From the NCBI GenBank assembly GCA_963843465.1, contig CAWJKP010000001.1:1240001-1304000 (forward strand): a stretch of DNA of 64,000 bases, in the 5' to 3' direction. The position numbers and the translations under genes were made by a program. Shown in pieces: positions 1-10,433 of this stretch; within the stretch, counting starts at the first letter, position 1; each line of letters begins with the position of its first letter. The stretch comes from CAWJKP01 sp963843465. GTDB taxonomy: Bacteria > Planctomycetota > Planctomycetia > Pirellulales > Thermoguttaceae. Below the pieces are notes generated by a model. It was not told the DNA's origin. It searched no databases and saw only the letters and a list, made by a program, of their open reading frames with translations.

Positions 1-1
1 C

Positions 2-1375
2 AAGAGCCTTGGATTGAAGGCGATGACGGAGTTCAACACCAAGACCAACCCGGCCCTCAACTGGGGTCAGAACACGGTGTACGTCGGCGCCGGCGATCAA
101 AGCGAGTCGATCGTCTACTGGCCCAACCTGAGGGGCGACAAGTGGAAGCCTTATGCCAGCGACAGCGGGAACATGACCACGGGCGCTAACGAATACGGCG
201 TGGGCAACATGTTTCCCGCCAAGAGGGGCCACGAGGGCTATGTCGTCTTCCGCATGGATGCCCCCGCCGACATTACGCGAGTCACTTACGGTGGCCGCTT
301 CGCCGTGCTCAACTCGGATTCGCGCGTCGAACTGTGTCACTCCTTCGACGAAGGGAAGACCTGGACGACCGACTGGACCCTTGCCCAAGCAGCCCCCGAC
401 ATAGTTCACTACCCGACGCTCGACAAGGTGCCACCCGGCACCCGCACCGTGTTGTACAAGTACGCGGCGTTGCGGGATGCGGCAAAACGCCCTTCCGCCA
501 GCATCTACGCCGTCCGCATGGAAGCCGACTACGCGCCTGCCGCCAAGGCGGTCAGCGGACCTATCGAGGTCACTTTCGCCTGGAAGGAGCGACAGGACGA
601 CTACACGCTGAAGCCCCGCAGCCACACGCAGGCCGTGACCACGCTTCCCTTCAAGTACGTCATCAACGTCGGCGGCGCGGATCATCCTGTCATGGAAGCC
701 TTGGCAGTAAGGTTGGTCGGTGCGAGATCGGTCGCGCCGCCGGCCACTCCCTCCGCCAAGCTAAGTTACTCCGATGGCCACGACAGAAGCGCGGTCAAGT
801 GGATGCCCACTTGGGCCACCGTGGGCAAGAACCTGGCGCTGGGCAAGCCCTACAGTTTCAGCGTGCCGCCTGTCGGCCAGTGGAGTGCCCAGATTGACCC
901 CGCCACGTGCCTTACGGATGGGGTGATCGGCAGCCTGACCGCGAACGGCGGGGGCATCGGCTGGACCTACGACCTCAATCCCCAGATCGTCGTCGACCTG
1001 GGCCAGGCGCAGACCTGCGGGGCCTTCCGGGCTGCTATTACCTGCGGCTGGCCCTGGTGGGACGCCCTCAAGGGAGAAGTCAAGGACAAAATCGAAGTCC
1101 TGACCTCCATGGCCGGGAAACAATACGCCTTGCAAGGTCAGCTTCGCATGAACATGCGGTTCAAGGATGTCCCGGCGAACGTCATGCTTCCTGACGACGA
1201 GGGCGCCGGCGGCTTCATCGCGGAACTCGTGTTGCCGAAGGGCGTTCAAGCCCGGTACGTGAAGTTCAAGGTCACCTCCCCACGCATCATGCAGTTGATG
1301 GAATTGCAGGTGTTTGACTGGATCAGGTACGAACCTTTTGACTTGCGGTTGTCGCTGCCGGACGACAAACCATGA
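2..1375 (+). CDS. Secreted discoidin (F5/8 type C)-like protein, C-terminal part only
   Basis: The frame is open to the left edge of the window, so the N-terminus lies outside and the first visible start-like codon (TTG at 14) is not credible. The visible 457 residues end in a beta-sandwich resembling a discoidin/F5-8 type C domain. It begins around the LALGKPYSFSV segment, contains a WTYDLNPQIVVDLGQ strand and closes with YVKFKVTSP and MELQVFDW, which are typical of such carbohydrate-binding modules. The upstream half is rich in beta-strand and lacks a catalytic motif I recognise. It is probably the substrate-binding tail of an exported protein acting on polysaccharide. IS-type inverted repeats start about 100 bases after the stop. 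Confidence 0.6.
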   Translation, partial: KSLGLKAMTEFNTKTNPALNWGQNTVYVGAGDQSESIVYWPNLRGDKWKPYASDSGNMTTGANEYGVGNMFPAKRGHEGYVVFRMDAPADITRVTYGGRFAVLNSDSRVELCHSFDEGKTWTTDWTLAQAAPDIVHYPTLDKVPPGTRTVLYKYAALRDAAKRPSASIYAVRMEADYAPAAKAVSGPIEVTFAWKERQDDYTLKPRSHTQAVTTLPFKYVINVGGADHPVMEALAVRLVGARSVAPPATPSAKLSYSDGHDRSAVKWMPTWATVGKNLALGKPYSFSVPPVGQWSAQIDPATCLTDGVIGSLTANGGGIGWTYDLNPQIVVDLGQAQTCGAFRAAITCGWPWWDALKGEVKDKIEVLTSMAGKQYALQGQLRMNMRFKDVPANVMLPDDEGAGGFIAELVLPKGVQARYVKFKVTSPRIMQLMELQVFDWIRYEPFDLRLSLPDDKP

Positions 1376-1474
1376 TAGGCTAGAGTGCAAGATGACCAAG
1401 ATAGTGCAACCTTTTTTCTGTAAAAGTCATGCCGGATTCGATTCGGAGGACACGAACCGATAATGGAAGACCGA

Positions 1475-2604
1475 GCTGTCTGTCACGACATTCTGCACTT
1501 TTCTGCGCGAGTTCTCGTCAGCTCGGCCGGCCAGTTCCGGCAATTCGGTCACAGACGCTTGACCGAGCTGTCTGTCATGACATTCTGCACTTTTCTGCGC
1601 GAGTTCTCGCCACCATCATCGCACTACCGTCGGCCACCCCCCATCGCCGTTGGTTCCTGCGGTAGCTTGACCGTGAACGGTTCAGCTCCTGTCCCCGGTT
1701 TCCCGTTGCGCCGCCCGCCACGAGCGTACCTTGGCTACTGCCCAAGTGACGCATCGAGTCGGCCGGCTTCAGTTCCGGCTGGCAGCCAGAAGTTCGCAGG
1801 CCCCGCAGTCACGCTTCCGATTCGCTTCCGCCCGTGCCTGGCGTGCCTCTTGCCGGGCGGTTTCAGGTCGCCGGGGAGTGTGGTCCCCGTTCTGGAAGTA
1901 CATCTCGTCCGGCGTCTGCCCCTGGAACGCGGAATGCGGTAGTCGCGTGTTGTGCTCGTGGACATAGAACCGAACCAGCTTCTCCACCGCGCTGACGGTG
2001 TCGAGCGTGTTCAAGTACAGCCATGGGTGTTTGAGCACCCGCCACCAGGATTCGATCAGGGAATTGGAGTACGTGATATCAATGCGAGCCAGAACGCGAT
2101 GAAGCAGCCCCGAACGGACGAGTTCATCGACCGCCCCGTTGAAGTTCTCAGCGCCACCGTCGGCCAGCACCGTGGGCGTACCGTGCTCCAGACCCTTCGC
2201 GGCGGCGAGCAGGATTTCGGCGGTGACGCCCGGATCGAAGGTAGGCGTGACCTTCCAAGCCAGGATGCGGCGTGAGAAGTTGTCGATCACCGCGTGCAAA
2301 TAGGCTCGGCTGCCATCGAGTAAGCGGATCAGCGGTCACGACTTGGACGCTGGGGGCTGTCAGCCAGCTACGCGCGGTAGAGCGTGGGACGCCATATTGG
2401 ACAGCGCCGCTTACGTCCTGTGTCTTGCGGACGAGTTCCCGAAGTCGGTGGTGATAACGCTTCTGAGTGCGGGTTGTGGCAACCATGACCTTATCATGGT
2501 TCAGGCTGCGAGCGGGTCAAGCGTCCGTGACCGAATTGCTGGAGCTGGCCGGCCGAGCTGACGAGAACTCGCGCAGAAAAGTGCAGAATGTCGTGACGGA
2601 CAGC
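1475..2604. mobile_element. Decayed integrase-core IS with 90-bp inverted ends
   Basis: Two imperfect 90-base inverted repeats, at 1475-1564 and 2515-2604, enclose a broken transposase on the minus strand. The outer part of each arm contains the core ACGACATTCTGCACTTTTCT. A third, 43-base copy of the outer part (1567-1609) follows the left arm in direct orientation. The same ends recur at 19540-19586 and 19719-19762 with no transposase between them. The ends are therefore those of one IS family with non-autonomous derivatives. No target-site duplication is evident. Confidence 0.65.
1769..2486 (-). pseudogene. Integrase-core (IS481/IS3-like) transposase, frameshifted
   Basis: Two reading frames on the minus strand make one transposase. 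The 5' frame (from 2486) gives a helix-turn-helix start with RYHHRLRELVRKTQDVSGAV and GVPRSTARSWL. The 3' frame (2299 down to 1769) gives an rve-type catalytic core with VIDNFSRRILAWKV, LADGGAENFNGAVDELVRSG and YSNSLIESWWRVLKH, ending in the region of the conserved HNTRLPHSAFQGQTPDEMYF. The N-terminal HTH and core are separated by a frameshift plus a missing linker (about 2300), so no active enzyme is expected. It lies inside the 90-base inverted repeats. A second fragment of the same family lies at 10893-11062. Confidence 0.7.
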
Positions 2605-2680
2605 ACGGCGGTTCCCGCGTGCAAAAAGTTACGCCGAGTTCCTTTCCACATGATGGTTACACTCCTGTCGTCCGACGGGT

Positions 2681-3987
2681 TCAACAACCGATGCTACGAT
2701 CCATGACGGCATTTCTCTGCCGAAACTGCCGGATGTCCACCGTCTGGCCAGAATGCCGCGATTCCTCGGCTGCGAAGCCGATCAAGTGGCTGTGGACGGT
2801 TGCGTCCAGGGCAGCCTCCAGCGGTGCGCCGGCAGGTTTGGTCATTTCCTCATACAAGGCGTTGATCAGGCCCGCATCGCCTCCGCCGTGCAACTCGTAA
2901 CCGCCGTCTTCGGCCTGGACCGTATAGCGCACCGCCTGGCCTTCATGCGGCAGCAGCACGAGGTGCGTGCCGAACTGCTGGCGGTAGGTATCACCGCCCA
3001 AGAGCACGCCGCACGTGCCGTAGACCTCGATATGTCGTCCCGTGGCAAAAGCGGTCATGGTGAACGTGCTGGTCACCCCGCCGGCAAATTCCAGGGCCAA
3101 GACCTGCCGGTCCACGGTATCATTGCCGCAGCGATAAACGCATCGCCCCCACGGACTCTCGCGCAGCCAGGCCACGATCTCCTCAGAGCACGCTTGCTCT
3201 GCTCGGTCGTAAATCATCGTTAGCCACGGGGACCGCATGTCGGTCGTGTAGCGCAGCGCGTTGTAGGGACATTCTGCACCTACCGGGCAGCCGTCGGTGC
3301 AGCGCCCGGGTACGCCGGCTGGGGCGCGTTCGGCGCGGAAAAACTCCAGCGACCCGAAACTCGCCACCCGCGTGCATTGCCGCCCAAGGAGCCAATGGAT
3401 AATATCCACGTCGCGGCAGCACTTGGAGATAATCATCGGCGAGCTCTTAGCCGTCAGCGACCAATGGCCGCGCACGAACGAGTGCGCCTGGTGCCAAGGG
3501 CCCACACCCTCGTTGGCCTGGAGCGACACAATCTCGCCGAGGGCGCCCGAGTCGATAATCTCCTTGACCTTGCGATAGAATGCCGCGAATCGCAGCACGA
3601 AGCAGACCATCACGCGCCGTCCCGCCCCCAGGGCCAAACGCTCGATTTCCAAGACCTGGTCAGGGCGGGTGGCAATCGGTTTTTCCAGCAACACGTCGTA
3701 GCCGCACGCCAGCGCGCCGCGGCAGTGCGTAAAGTGATCGTTGTCCTGGGTGGCCACGATCATCACGTCGGCGATGTGACCGGCTGCCAAGAGCGCTTCG
3801 GCGGAGGCAAAGCCGCGGAAGTCGGGCCGGCCGGAAATCCGCCGCACTTTTTCCACCCGTTCCGGCAGCGGGTCTGCTCCCGCCACGATGGAAAAGCGGT
3901 CGGGTCGGCCGGCCGCCAACGCGCTGTAGGTTTGCGCCGGGCGCCGCAGCCAATACGCGCGATCTTCAAAGTCGGGAAATCGTTCAT
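2681..3987 (-). CDS. Gfo/Idh/MocA-family oxidoreductase, one frameshift
   Basis: This is an NAD(P)-dependent sugar-type dehydrogenase of the Gfo/Idh/MocA family. The start (ATG at 3987) follows a GGGAGC ribosome site and the frame begins MNDFPTLKIARIGCGARRK, a Rossmann start. A missing A in the run at 3931-3933 shifts the frame. The rest continues as AAGRPDRFSIVAGADPLPER and DVLLEKPIATRPDQ (the family EKP motif), with C-terminal-domain segments such as HWLLGRQCTRVASFG. The GCPVGAECPYNALRY stretch is a variant seen in a subset of these proteins. It starts one base after the stop of the URO-D remnant, so both were one operon. Whether the frameshift is real or a sequencing error cannot be told here. 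Confidence 0.75.
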
Positions 3988-3988
3988 A

Positions 3989-4606
3989 TCAAGCTCCCGG
4001 CGGCACCGGCTCGGAATCGGCGGCATCGAAGAAGGCGACGACATTGTCCCAAGGCACCTCGGGGCCCAAGACGTGCGCAGGGGCCAAGATCAATCCACCG
4101 CCGCGGCCGATCGACCGAATCCGCGCGCACACTTCCGCCTGAACTTGCTCCGGCAAACGCGGCCACGGCGAAATCCTGGGCGTGCAACAGTTGCACCTGC
4201 TCGGTGAGTCCCGCAAAGCGATAGGGCTGATCCAAGTCGGGCCAGGGAAATTCTCCCAGTTGCCGCAACTGCGTCGCGCGTTTTAGCGGAGATTCAATGT
4301 GGGCGAAGTGGTGCATCGATCCCTGCCGCCACCAGACGCCCCACTCATCGACTTGTCCCGAGGCCAGCGCTGCGTCCGCATCCTGTCCGAGCCATGGGGA
4401 AAATCGCGCAGCGGAAAGCCGCGTCGGATTCTCCGTCACGCGCGTGATGTCCATGCCGAAATAGTCGCGCGGACTTGCGCCGCGCAGCGATCAGCCAACA
4501 GCCGGGCAACCGGCGGCGTGCAACCGATGGCCTCCTCATAGAGGAGTCGCGGCACGCGATCAGTCACCTGGTGGGCCAACGCCTTCAGGACGCGTTCTCT
4601 GGACAT
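3989..4606 (-). pseudogene. Uroporphyrinogen-decarboxylase-family remnant, internal deletion
   Basis: The start is MSRERVLKALAHQVTDRVPR (ATG at 4606). The next frame carries DYFGMDITRVTENPTRLS and GQVDEWGVWW, and the last frame ends with GRGGGLILAPAHVLGPEVPW and VVAFFDAAD, the family's usual C-terminus. Only about 205 codons are present against roughly 340-400 in the family. The middle of the TIM barrel is missing at about 4163, where AVAAF is joined out of frame to PEQVQAEVCARI. A second shift near 4461 looks like a two-base GC expansion. Members of this branch (MtaA/URO-D-like) often sit beside Gfo/Idh/MocA genes, as here. It cannot encode an active enzyme. Confidence 0.7.
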
Positions 4607-5025
4607 TTAGAGGTTGACGGAACGAGGTGATTCTACCCTGGAACCAGCTTAGGATCAAATCCCGCAACTCCTTGACTGAAAACGAGTACGAGATTATTGA
4701 TAGGGACAGGTATGCTTCGCCGTTCTGGCGGGGATGAACACGGGAGAGCTGTAGGATACCCCACGGAAAAAAGCCTGTTGCCCTTTCCCGCTCAGCGGCA
4801 TAGGATTCCCGCGACGCAAGGATCGCGCCTTTGCCAATCAGGTCGTCGGATGACTAGATCCGGCCGACCTCCATTGCAATGAATCACGGACTACGCCTGG
4901 AACAGGCTTCAGGACGCCTTCCACAAGCCCCAGGACAACTTCAAGTTAACGACAACCTCGCGGGCCGGCGCGTTTCGGGATGTCGAGGCGGTGTGGTTAC
5001 TACGGACAACCATGAGGACTTGATC
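4607..5025. other. Intergenic stretch with promoter-like sequence
   Basis: No gene is seen. A TTGACT hexamer followed 17 bases later by TATTGA lies around 4673-4701 in the context CAAATCCCGCAACTCCTTGAC. A diverged relative of that context occurs near 22810-22850. The promoter reading is weak, because the next credible gene starts 300 bases downstream. Confidence 0.25.
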
Positions 5026-5814
5026 ATGAAAAGGCGAATGTCGGCAGTCGGATTGGCGGTCGTGGCCGTGCTGGGGGGCGTCGCTCTCGTGCGCGGCGCT
5101 GAGCAAGAGCCCCCCAAGATCGAGCCCAAGGCGGACCAGTGTCTCAAGGCCATGTCGAGCTATCTCGCGGGACTCAAGACCTACTCGTTCCAAGTGGAAG
5201 AGCTCTTTGACGACGTGCTGGATGACGGTCAGAAAATTCAGTTGGGCAACCAGCGGCATCTAACAGTAAGCCGGCCCGACAAAATGTTTGGTGAGGGCGA
5301 AGGGGACACGAAGAATTCGTTGTTTTACTACAACGGCACGACGGCCTTCATCGTTGACCGCAATCATGAAACCTACGCCACCGTGACGGTGCCCCGCACC
5401 ATCGACGCGATGCTCGAAGACCTGCACGAGCGCTTCGACACGCACCAGACCCTGGCCGACTTCCTCTTTTCTGATCCTTACAAGGTTTTCACGGAACACG
5501 TGCAGAGCGCAACGTATGTGGGATTGCACTACGTCGGCAAGATGAAGTGTCATCACCTGGCGTTTCGCCAGGAGCTTCTGGACTGGCAAATCTGGATCGA
5601 GGCCGGCAAACAGCCGCTCCCGCGCAAGTATGTGATCACCTTCACGGGGCAGAAGAACCAACCGCAATACACGGCCCTGATCCACCGTTGGGACGTGAAC
5701 CCCAAGCTGAGCGACGATCTGTTCGAGTTTCATCCGCCCAAGGCATTCCACAAGGTCGATTTCCTCGACCGGCACTCTGAGCCCCAACCTTTGACGAAGC
5801 CAGCCGGCGAGTGA
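5026..5814 (+). CDS. DUF2092-type exported protein
   Basis: A 262-residue protein beginning MKRRMSAVGLAVVAVLGGVA with a clear signal peptide cut near VRGAEQEPP. The ATG at 5026 is preceded by GAGGA at a good distance, so longer upstream frames were not used. The body resembles the DUF2092 predicted periplasmic family, whose fold recalls LolA/LolB-type beta sheets. Supporting segments are CLKAMSSYLAGLKTYSFQVE near the N-terminus, SRPDKMFGEGEGD, and a late KYVITFTGQKNQPQYTALI strand. The function of the family is unknown; lipid or lipoprotein handling is only suggested by fold. A second small exported gene follows 68 bases downstream. Confidence 0.7.
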   Translation: MKRRMSAVGLAVVAVLGGVALVRGAEQEPPKIEPKADQCLKAMSSYLAGLKTYSFQVEELFDDVLDDGQKIQLGNQRHLTVSRPDKMFGEGEGDTKNSLFYYNGTTAFIVDRNHETYATVTVPRTIDAMLEDLHERFDTHQTLADFLFSDPYKVFTEHVQSATYVGLHYVGKMKCHHLAFRQELLDWQIWIEAGKQPLPRKYVITFTGQKNQPQYTALIHRWDVNPKLSDDLFEFHPPKAFHKVDFLDRHSEPQPLTKPAGE

Positions 5815-5882
5815 CGTGGTGGTAACGATTTTCATGGCGCAGCGGACTGGGAACAGCGGATCAAGGAAAGGGAGAAGTAATC

Positions 5883-6407
5883 GTGAGACGTATCTTTTGT
5901 GGCACAAGCGTCTTAGCTCTGGTTCTGGCCATGTTGACGTGGGCAGTGCGGCTTGGCATCGCTGCTGAGCATGGGCATATTGAGTTCGGCCATGCGGCCG
6001 GCGTAGGGTCGATCCACTTCGCTCGCCGTGAGGCTCCGGTCCACGCCGCCCCTGTGGTGCGGGCGGAGGAGCATGCGGTGCGGGCGGAGGAGCATGCGGT
6101 GCGAGCGGAGGAGCATGCGGTGCGGGGGGTAGAGCATGCGGTGCGGAGGGTGGAGCATGTCGGGGCCGAAGTGGCACACGCCGCCTTCCGCAATCCTTAC
6201 CGAGACGAGTATTTCAGGCGATTCCCTCCCGGGTACCACCCCTTCGTGCTCAACGGTGCGCAGTATTACGGCTATTACAGCCTGCCGGTCGGCTACCGGC
6301 AGGTCTTGCTGAACGGCATCACCTATTTCCTCTTCGGTGGCGTCTATTACAAGCCGTACATGTACGGGGGACAAACGATTTACTTGGTGGTTCCGGCACC
6401 CGTTTGA
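5883..6407 (+). CDS. Small exported DUF6515-like protein with 7-residue repeats
   Basis: A 174-residue protein starting at GTG 5883 behind a GGGAGAAG ribosome site. It has a signal peptide (MRRIFCGTSVLALVLAMLTW), then five 7-residue repeats of the type VRAEEHA encoded by a 21-base tandem repeat (6057-6161). The tyrosine-rich tail has YYGYYSLPVGYRQVLLNG, YFLFGGVYYKPYMYGG and a final LVVPAPV. The tail matches the pattern of DUF6515-type proteins (Y-rich 'VNG.xYY.Y.GVYY' motifs). No catalytic residues are visible, and a cell-envelope role is a guess. It may share a transcript with the DUF2092 gene upstream. Confidence 0.6.
   Translation: MRRIFCGTSVLALVLAMLTWAVRLGIAAEHGHIEFGHAAGVGSIHFARREAPVHAAPVVRAEEHAVRAEEHAVRAEEHAVRGVEHAVRRVEHVGAEVAHAAFRNPYRDEYFRRFPPGYHPFVLNGAQYYGYYSLPVGYRQVLLNGITYFLFGGVYYKPYMYGGQTIYLVVPAPV
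6057..6161. repeat. Five 21-bp coding tandem repeats
   Basis: Units start at 6057, 6078, 6099, 6120 and 6141. The first three are nearly identical and the last two have drifted. They are in frame and encode V-R-x-x-E-H-A heptads in the DUF6515-like gene. Confidence 0.9.
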
Positions 6408-6493
6408 TCGGACTGCACTTATGGGGCGAGCATGATGACCCACGGGGCTTGCTGGTCTTTCTGATGGCGGCAGACGGCATATTCCTGTTCCTC

Positions 6494-8851
6494 TTACGGC
6501 GTCTTCTTCAACCCCTCCCATTTCACCACCCAGGAACCGTCATCCGGGAAACCTGGAGCCGGCCTGTCAGGCGCACCGTCCCAGCCGGCAGCCATCATCG
6601 CCGCCGCATAGAGCAGCCCGCCGTTGCCGGGCAGATACCATCCGCCATTGATTCCCTCGATCGAATAGCTGTTCCTGGGAGAATCCTTGAGCAGGGCCTC
6701 TACGGCGATCTTCGGCTGGCCGGTACGCGCTGCGGACATGGCCATCCAGGGAAAATCCCAACCCCAGCAGCGATTCCAGTCCCACGTCTGCCAGACCTTG
6801 GCGACTGTGCGCCGGGCGATCTGGGCATCCACGGCATCAATGGGCGGCAACATGCCGAGAACCCCGACCGGGTCGGGATGCTCCCAGGCACGCTTGGTGT
6901 AGGTGTCGGTCCACTGGGCCGAATGGACGAAGACGCCATCGACCACCGGCAGGGGCGCCAGGTTGCGGCACACCTCTTCCCAATGCGGTTCGCGCCAGAC
7001 CCATGCGCTGGCGCCATTGTTGGGCCTTGTCCAGGCCCCATCGCCAGTACGCCAAGTCGAAAACGGTGTCGCGGGTGATGCCCAGTTCGCTCGGCGGCAT
7101 GGCGGGCCAGAGGTGATAGATTCCGGTCTTCTCGTCCTTGATCGGATAGTCCGCCATGTGCTCGGCGGTGCCCTGGACGATATCGGCCCATTTGTCGAGG
7201 GTAGCGCGGGTCGGACGCAGGCGATATTCCAACTCGGCAAAGAATATCGGGTGCGGCTGTTTCCACAGCAGCACCTGATTGCCGGCCCACGGCGCCGAGC
7301 GACCCTCGGGGCCCACCGACTTCGGCCATTTCAGACCCTTGTAGCCGAGCTGGGCGGCAAGTTCTCGCGCCGCCGGGGCGAAACGCCGGTAACAGCCGAG
7401 GGCCTTGTCAGCCAGATCCCAGCGATCCCAGACAGCATAATGGGCAAGGTGCCACCAGACCATTTCCATATGGAACTGGCCACGCCAGGGATCGATGCCC
7501 ATCAGTCCGTTCTCGGACGAGGGCCAACTGCCGGCGGACATCGCTCCCATCAGGTATTGCGACAGCACGATGCGGCGTTCCAGCTCTTTCCATCGCGGGT
7601 CCTTACTGGCCGAAAGATCGATGGCCCCGCCGCTTTTCCAGAAGGATTCCCACCGCGCGGCACAGGCAGTCCGCGTTTCATCGCAGGACGGCAGGACGGA
7701 CGGCAGCGGCCCAGCAGAAAAGGCGCAGACAAAGGCCATGACCTTCGCCCCGTGTGCGGACACCGTGTAGGCATTGCTGACCTCCGCCGGTATGCACAGG
7801 GTCTGGTTGTCGGGGATTTCCGCCTTTCCTTCCACGCCATCGAGGGTGTAGGTGACCTTCATCCTCTTGGACTTCCCCGCGCAGGATCCGCGCTCAGGGC
7901 TTGGAAATTCACCATTTGCACGATGCGATCGTCCTTGACTTCGGCGGCGACCTTGGCGGTCACATCGGCCCATTTGTCGCCGGTCCCATATTCGGCACGT
8001 TTGATGACGAGCTTCTTCACGGCTGAAGCACGTTCCGAGCAGCGGATGGAGCAATCCGGTCCCGCCGCAAGCGCGGCATGGTAGGTGACCACATCCACCT
8101 TGCGGGCAAGATCGATGCGTCGCTCGCCGCGGCATGTGGCGACAGTGGCATGCCCGCTGGTCCGGACAAAGTCGCCCACCCACGCCGAATTCTCCAATGA
8201 CGGATAGCCGAAATCCAAGGCCGCCTTCAGTTCGCCGTTGGCCACCAGTGGCGACTCGATACGCACCGCCACCAGGTCGAGGATCGGATGCACAGAGGTC
8301 TCGACGTTCACCTCCTGGCCGGCGATCTGATAATGCGAGGTCTGCACGCCTGTCCAAAGATCGAGGGTGCGTTTCACGCCTGTGATGTCGCTGGGCGCCA
8401 GGGTGCGCCCATTTGCACGCATCAGGCGCAGGCGTCCAAGATTCATGATGTGCGGATTATCGAACATCCAGGTGCGGATAGCATCCGTACCGGCAGGAAA
8501 ATTGTCTCCGCCGGTATTGCGGCCCTTCTGAAAGGTGCCGGTGGACGGCACACGCTCGGCAGTCCAGCCCGCTGGCAAGGGAAAGCTGTGCCAACCCCAA
8601 TGCGACATGCTGTTGCCGGAGAAAGTCTGCAACCCGGTCCCGTCGGCCCCGAAGCAGAATTCGCCGTTGCCCAGGGGCAGGCGTCCCGCGATCTCGTTCC
8701 AGGTGACGTTGTGCCGCGTCACCAGCGCGTGACGGTCAATGTTGGACTTGGCGGCGGGTGTCGGCGCGTCAGAGGCATGAAGCACGGCCAGCGGAGCGAA
8801 CACCTGGGTGGCGATGCAAACCACGATGGCCTGTCGTTTTGTTCTGTTCAT
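6494..8851 (-). CDS. Exported six-hairpin glycosidase (GH65/GH95-like), two frameshifts
   Basis: One gene of about 785 codons read in three frames. Segment 1 (8851 to about 7880) has a signal peptide (MNRTKRQAIVVCIATQVFAP) and an N-terminal beta-domain with NVTWNEIAGRLPLGNGEFCF and MSHWGWHSFPLPAGW. Segment 2 (about 7880 to 6995) carries the alpha-helical barrel with WPSSENGLMGIDPWRGQFHM and EMVWWHLAHYAVWDRWD, typical of GH65/GH95-type enzymes. Segment 3 (about 6995 to 6494) has WDWNRCWGWDFPWMAMSAAR, GGWYLPGNGGLLYAAAMMAA and the stop. The shift at 7876-7882 sits beside a GGGG run, and the other is near 6990-6998. The substrate cannot be named. An SGNH hydrolase gene lies upstream on the same strand. 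Confidence 0.65.
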
Positions 8852-8854
8852 TAG

Positions 8855-8984
8855 CGGGCTCTGTCTCGCGATGGGGCGTCCGTCGCGGGAGACGGATACG
8901 GCGTCACGCCGCTGAGCGGGTGGTGAATGAAGCCAGCATCAGGGCGACTACGCTCAGTACCGATGCGGATTGCGTTCTTTTCAT
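8855..8984 (-). CDS. Short signal-peptide ORF or remnant
   Basis: ATG at 8984 opens a lipophilic N-terminus (MKRTQSASVLSVVALMLASF) that meets a stop at 8904-8906 after 26 codons. One base shifted, the frame continues to a TAA that overlaps the ATG of the glycosidase (TAATG). It may be a tiny exported protein or what is left of a larger secreted gene between the SGNH hydrolase and the glycosidase. No family is recognised. Confidence 0.3.
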
Positions 8985-9012
8985 GTCTTTGTTTCTCCAC
9001 GGGAAGCAGGCT

Positions 9013-10211
9013 TCACTTCGAACTGGAATTGAGGATCATCATCATTTGCGGAATGATCTTTGCCGCAAAAAGCGCGTGCCCCCGGTCATTGGGATGCAAG
9101 CCGCCCATCAGGCCGCTCTTAGCCGCAAGGGTCCTCGCCACCGCCGGCCCAAGGTCGATGATCGCGACCTTGGCGTCCGCCGGATGCGTCATCTTGTGGA
9201 TCGCGACCGCTTCCTTCAATTCTTTGGCATAATACTGCCCGAAGGGGATGATCACGATGATCTGCGCTTCGGCGCGCTTTTTCGCAGTGCCGCAAGGCCC
9301 TGGACGATGCTGGCGCGGGTGTCGCTCGGATTGGACTTCCACAGCGCGTCGTTCGTTCCGTAATTGATCATGATCAGCGACGGCTCCTGGCCGGTCTTGC
9401 CGTACGCGCTGACATGCCCCCTGGAATCGAGCAGCGAATGACGGTTCCCGTCGATCTTGTTCCAGCGGCTCGCCGCGTCATCATAGTGCCCGCCGGCGCC
9501 ATTGCCGGAATTCGTGATGACATAATAGCCGGGAACGTCGCCCGGAGGATTGTCGCCCTTGTTGATCCACCCGCTCCAGCCGCAGGCGCTGATGCAGTAT
9601 TCGTACCCTTGAGTCTGAAGAGCCTGCCCAACCAGATGGGAATAGCCTGCCAGCTCACTAGCCCCGATCCCCTCGGTGATGCTGTCGCCAATGATCATCG
9701 CCCATCTTGATTTCGGTGCGGCAGGGACTGGCTTGCACTGGGCGTCGACTTGAATGCCGGTGACCCTGAGCACGTTCAGGCCGCTTTTCCCTTCGCTGCC
9801 CCAACGTTCCACCTGCTGCGACTGATGCAAGTAGACGCTCAATTCATGTTCTCCGGCGCGCGCGACTTCCTCAACGACGGTTTCGCTGATGCAAGGGACC
9901 CTGGACTTCCAGACCCCGTCGATACAGTACGCGATCTGCGGCGGGTTGAATCTGGGAGGATAGGTCGAAGTGTCCAGGAGGATTTTCGCCACCGGTTTGG
10001 GATTGCTGGTTTCCCATGTCACCCGGAAGTAGGCTCCCGGGTTCCATGTCTGGCGAAAACTCTTTCCGGCGCGTCCCTCATCGCCGGTCCAGTTGCCTGG
10101 CGAAAAGACAATCGCCGGCGAATCCACGGGGATCGTGATCGTGTCGGCTGCGCGCACCGCGGACGGCGGAGTCAGCAGCAGGGCGATGAGGACGAGGATG
10201 ATGTTTCTCAT
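9013..10211 (-). CDS. Exported SGNH/GDSL hydrolase, one frameshift
   Basis: A signal peptide (MRNIILVLIALLLTPPSAVRA) is followed by an N-terminal jelly-roll-like domain (about residues 25-165), as in two-domain CE2-type esterases. The SGNH domain has block I IIGDSITEGIGAS, block III MINYGTNDALWKS and block V GLHPNDRGH (catalytic Asp/His). The last part is in another frame. A T-run of five at 9278-9282, one base short of the expected six, breaks RKKRAEAQIIVI. Read through, the protein is about 398 residues. A role as a carbohydrate deacetylase fits the neighbouring glycosidase but is inferred. Confidence 0.75.
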
Positions 10212-10433
10212 TGTGTTGTGCCTCTGGGGTCCTCTTTCACACGCAGACAGACAACCGTGTGACTCTTGGCTGCCGGACGACTCATCAGCCTCTCATTGTG
10301 GTAACGCCGAACCGGCGTGTCAAGAAACGTTGGTTTCTCGGAAAAACCGCCGAGCTGTCCCCTCCGTGCCAATAATAGGTGAGACAACTGCCTCCTTGGT
10401 TATTACAGTAGAGGGTAAGGAGGTAGTGGAGAA
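10212..10433. other. Gap holding the left edge of an IS3-like remnant
   Basis: No gene is seen. The stretch around 10365-10405 (GAGACAACTGCCTCCTTGG) directly precedes the IS3 OrfA remnant and probably marks its left end, but its partner was not found. Confidence 0.3.

Noticed and set aside
4640..4705. Repeated promoter family shared with about 22800-22855
   Set aside because: The similarity is partial and neither copy has a suitably placed gene; kept only as a weak note.
6057..6161. Possible CRISPR array
   Set aside because: Units are contiguous with no spacers and lie in a coding frame.
8134..8385. Small plus-strand frames within the glycosidase region
   Set aside because: Shadows of the minus-strand gene without supporting features.
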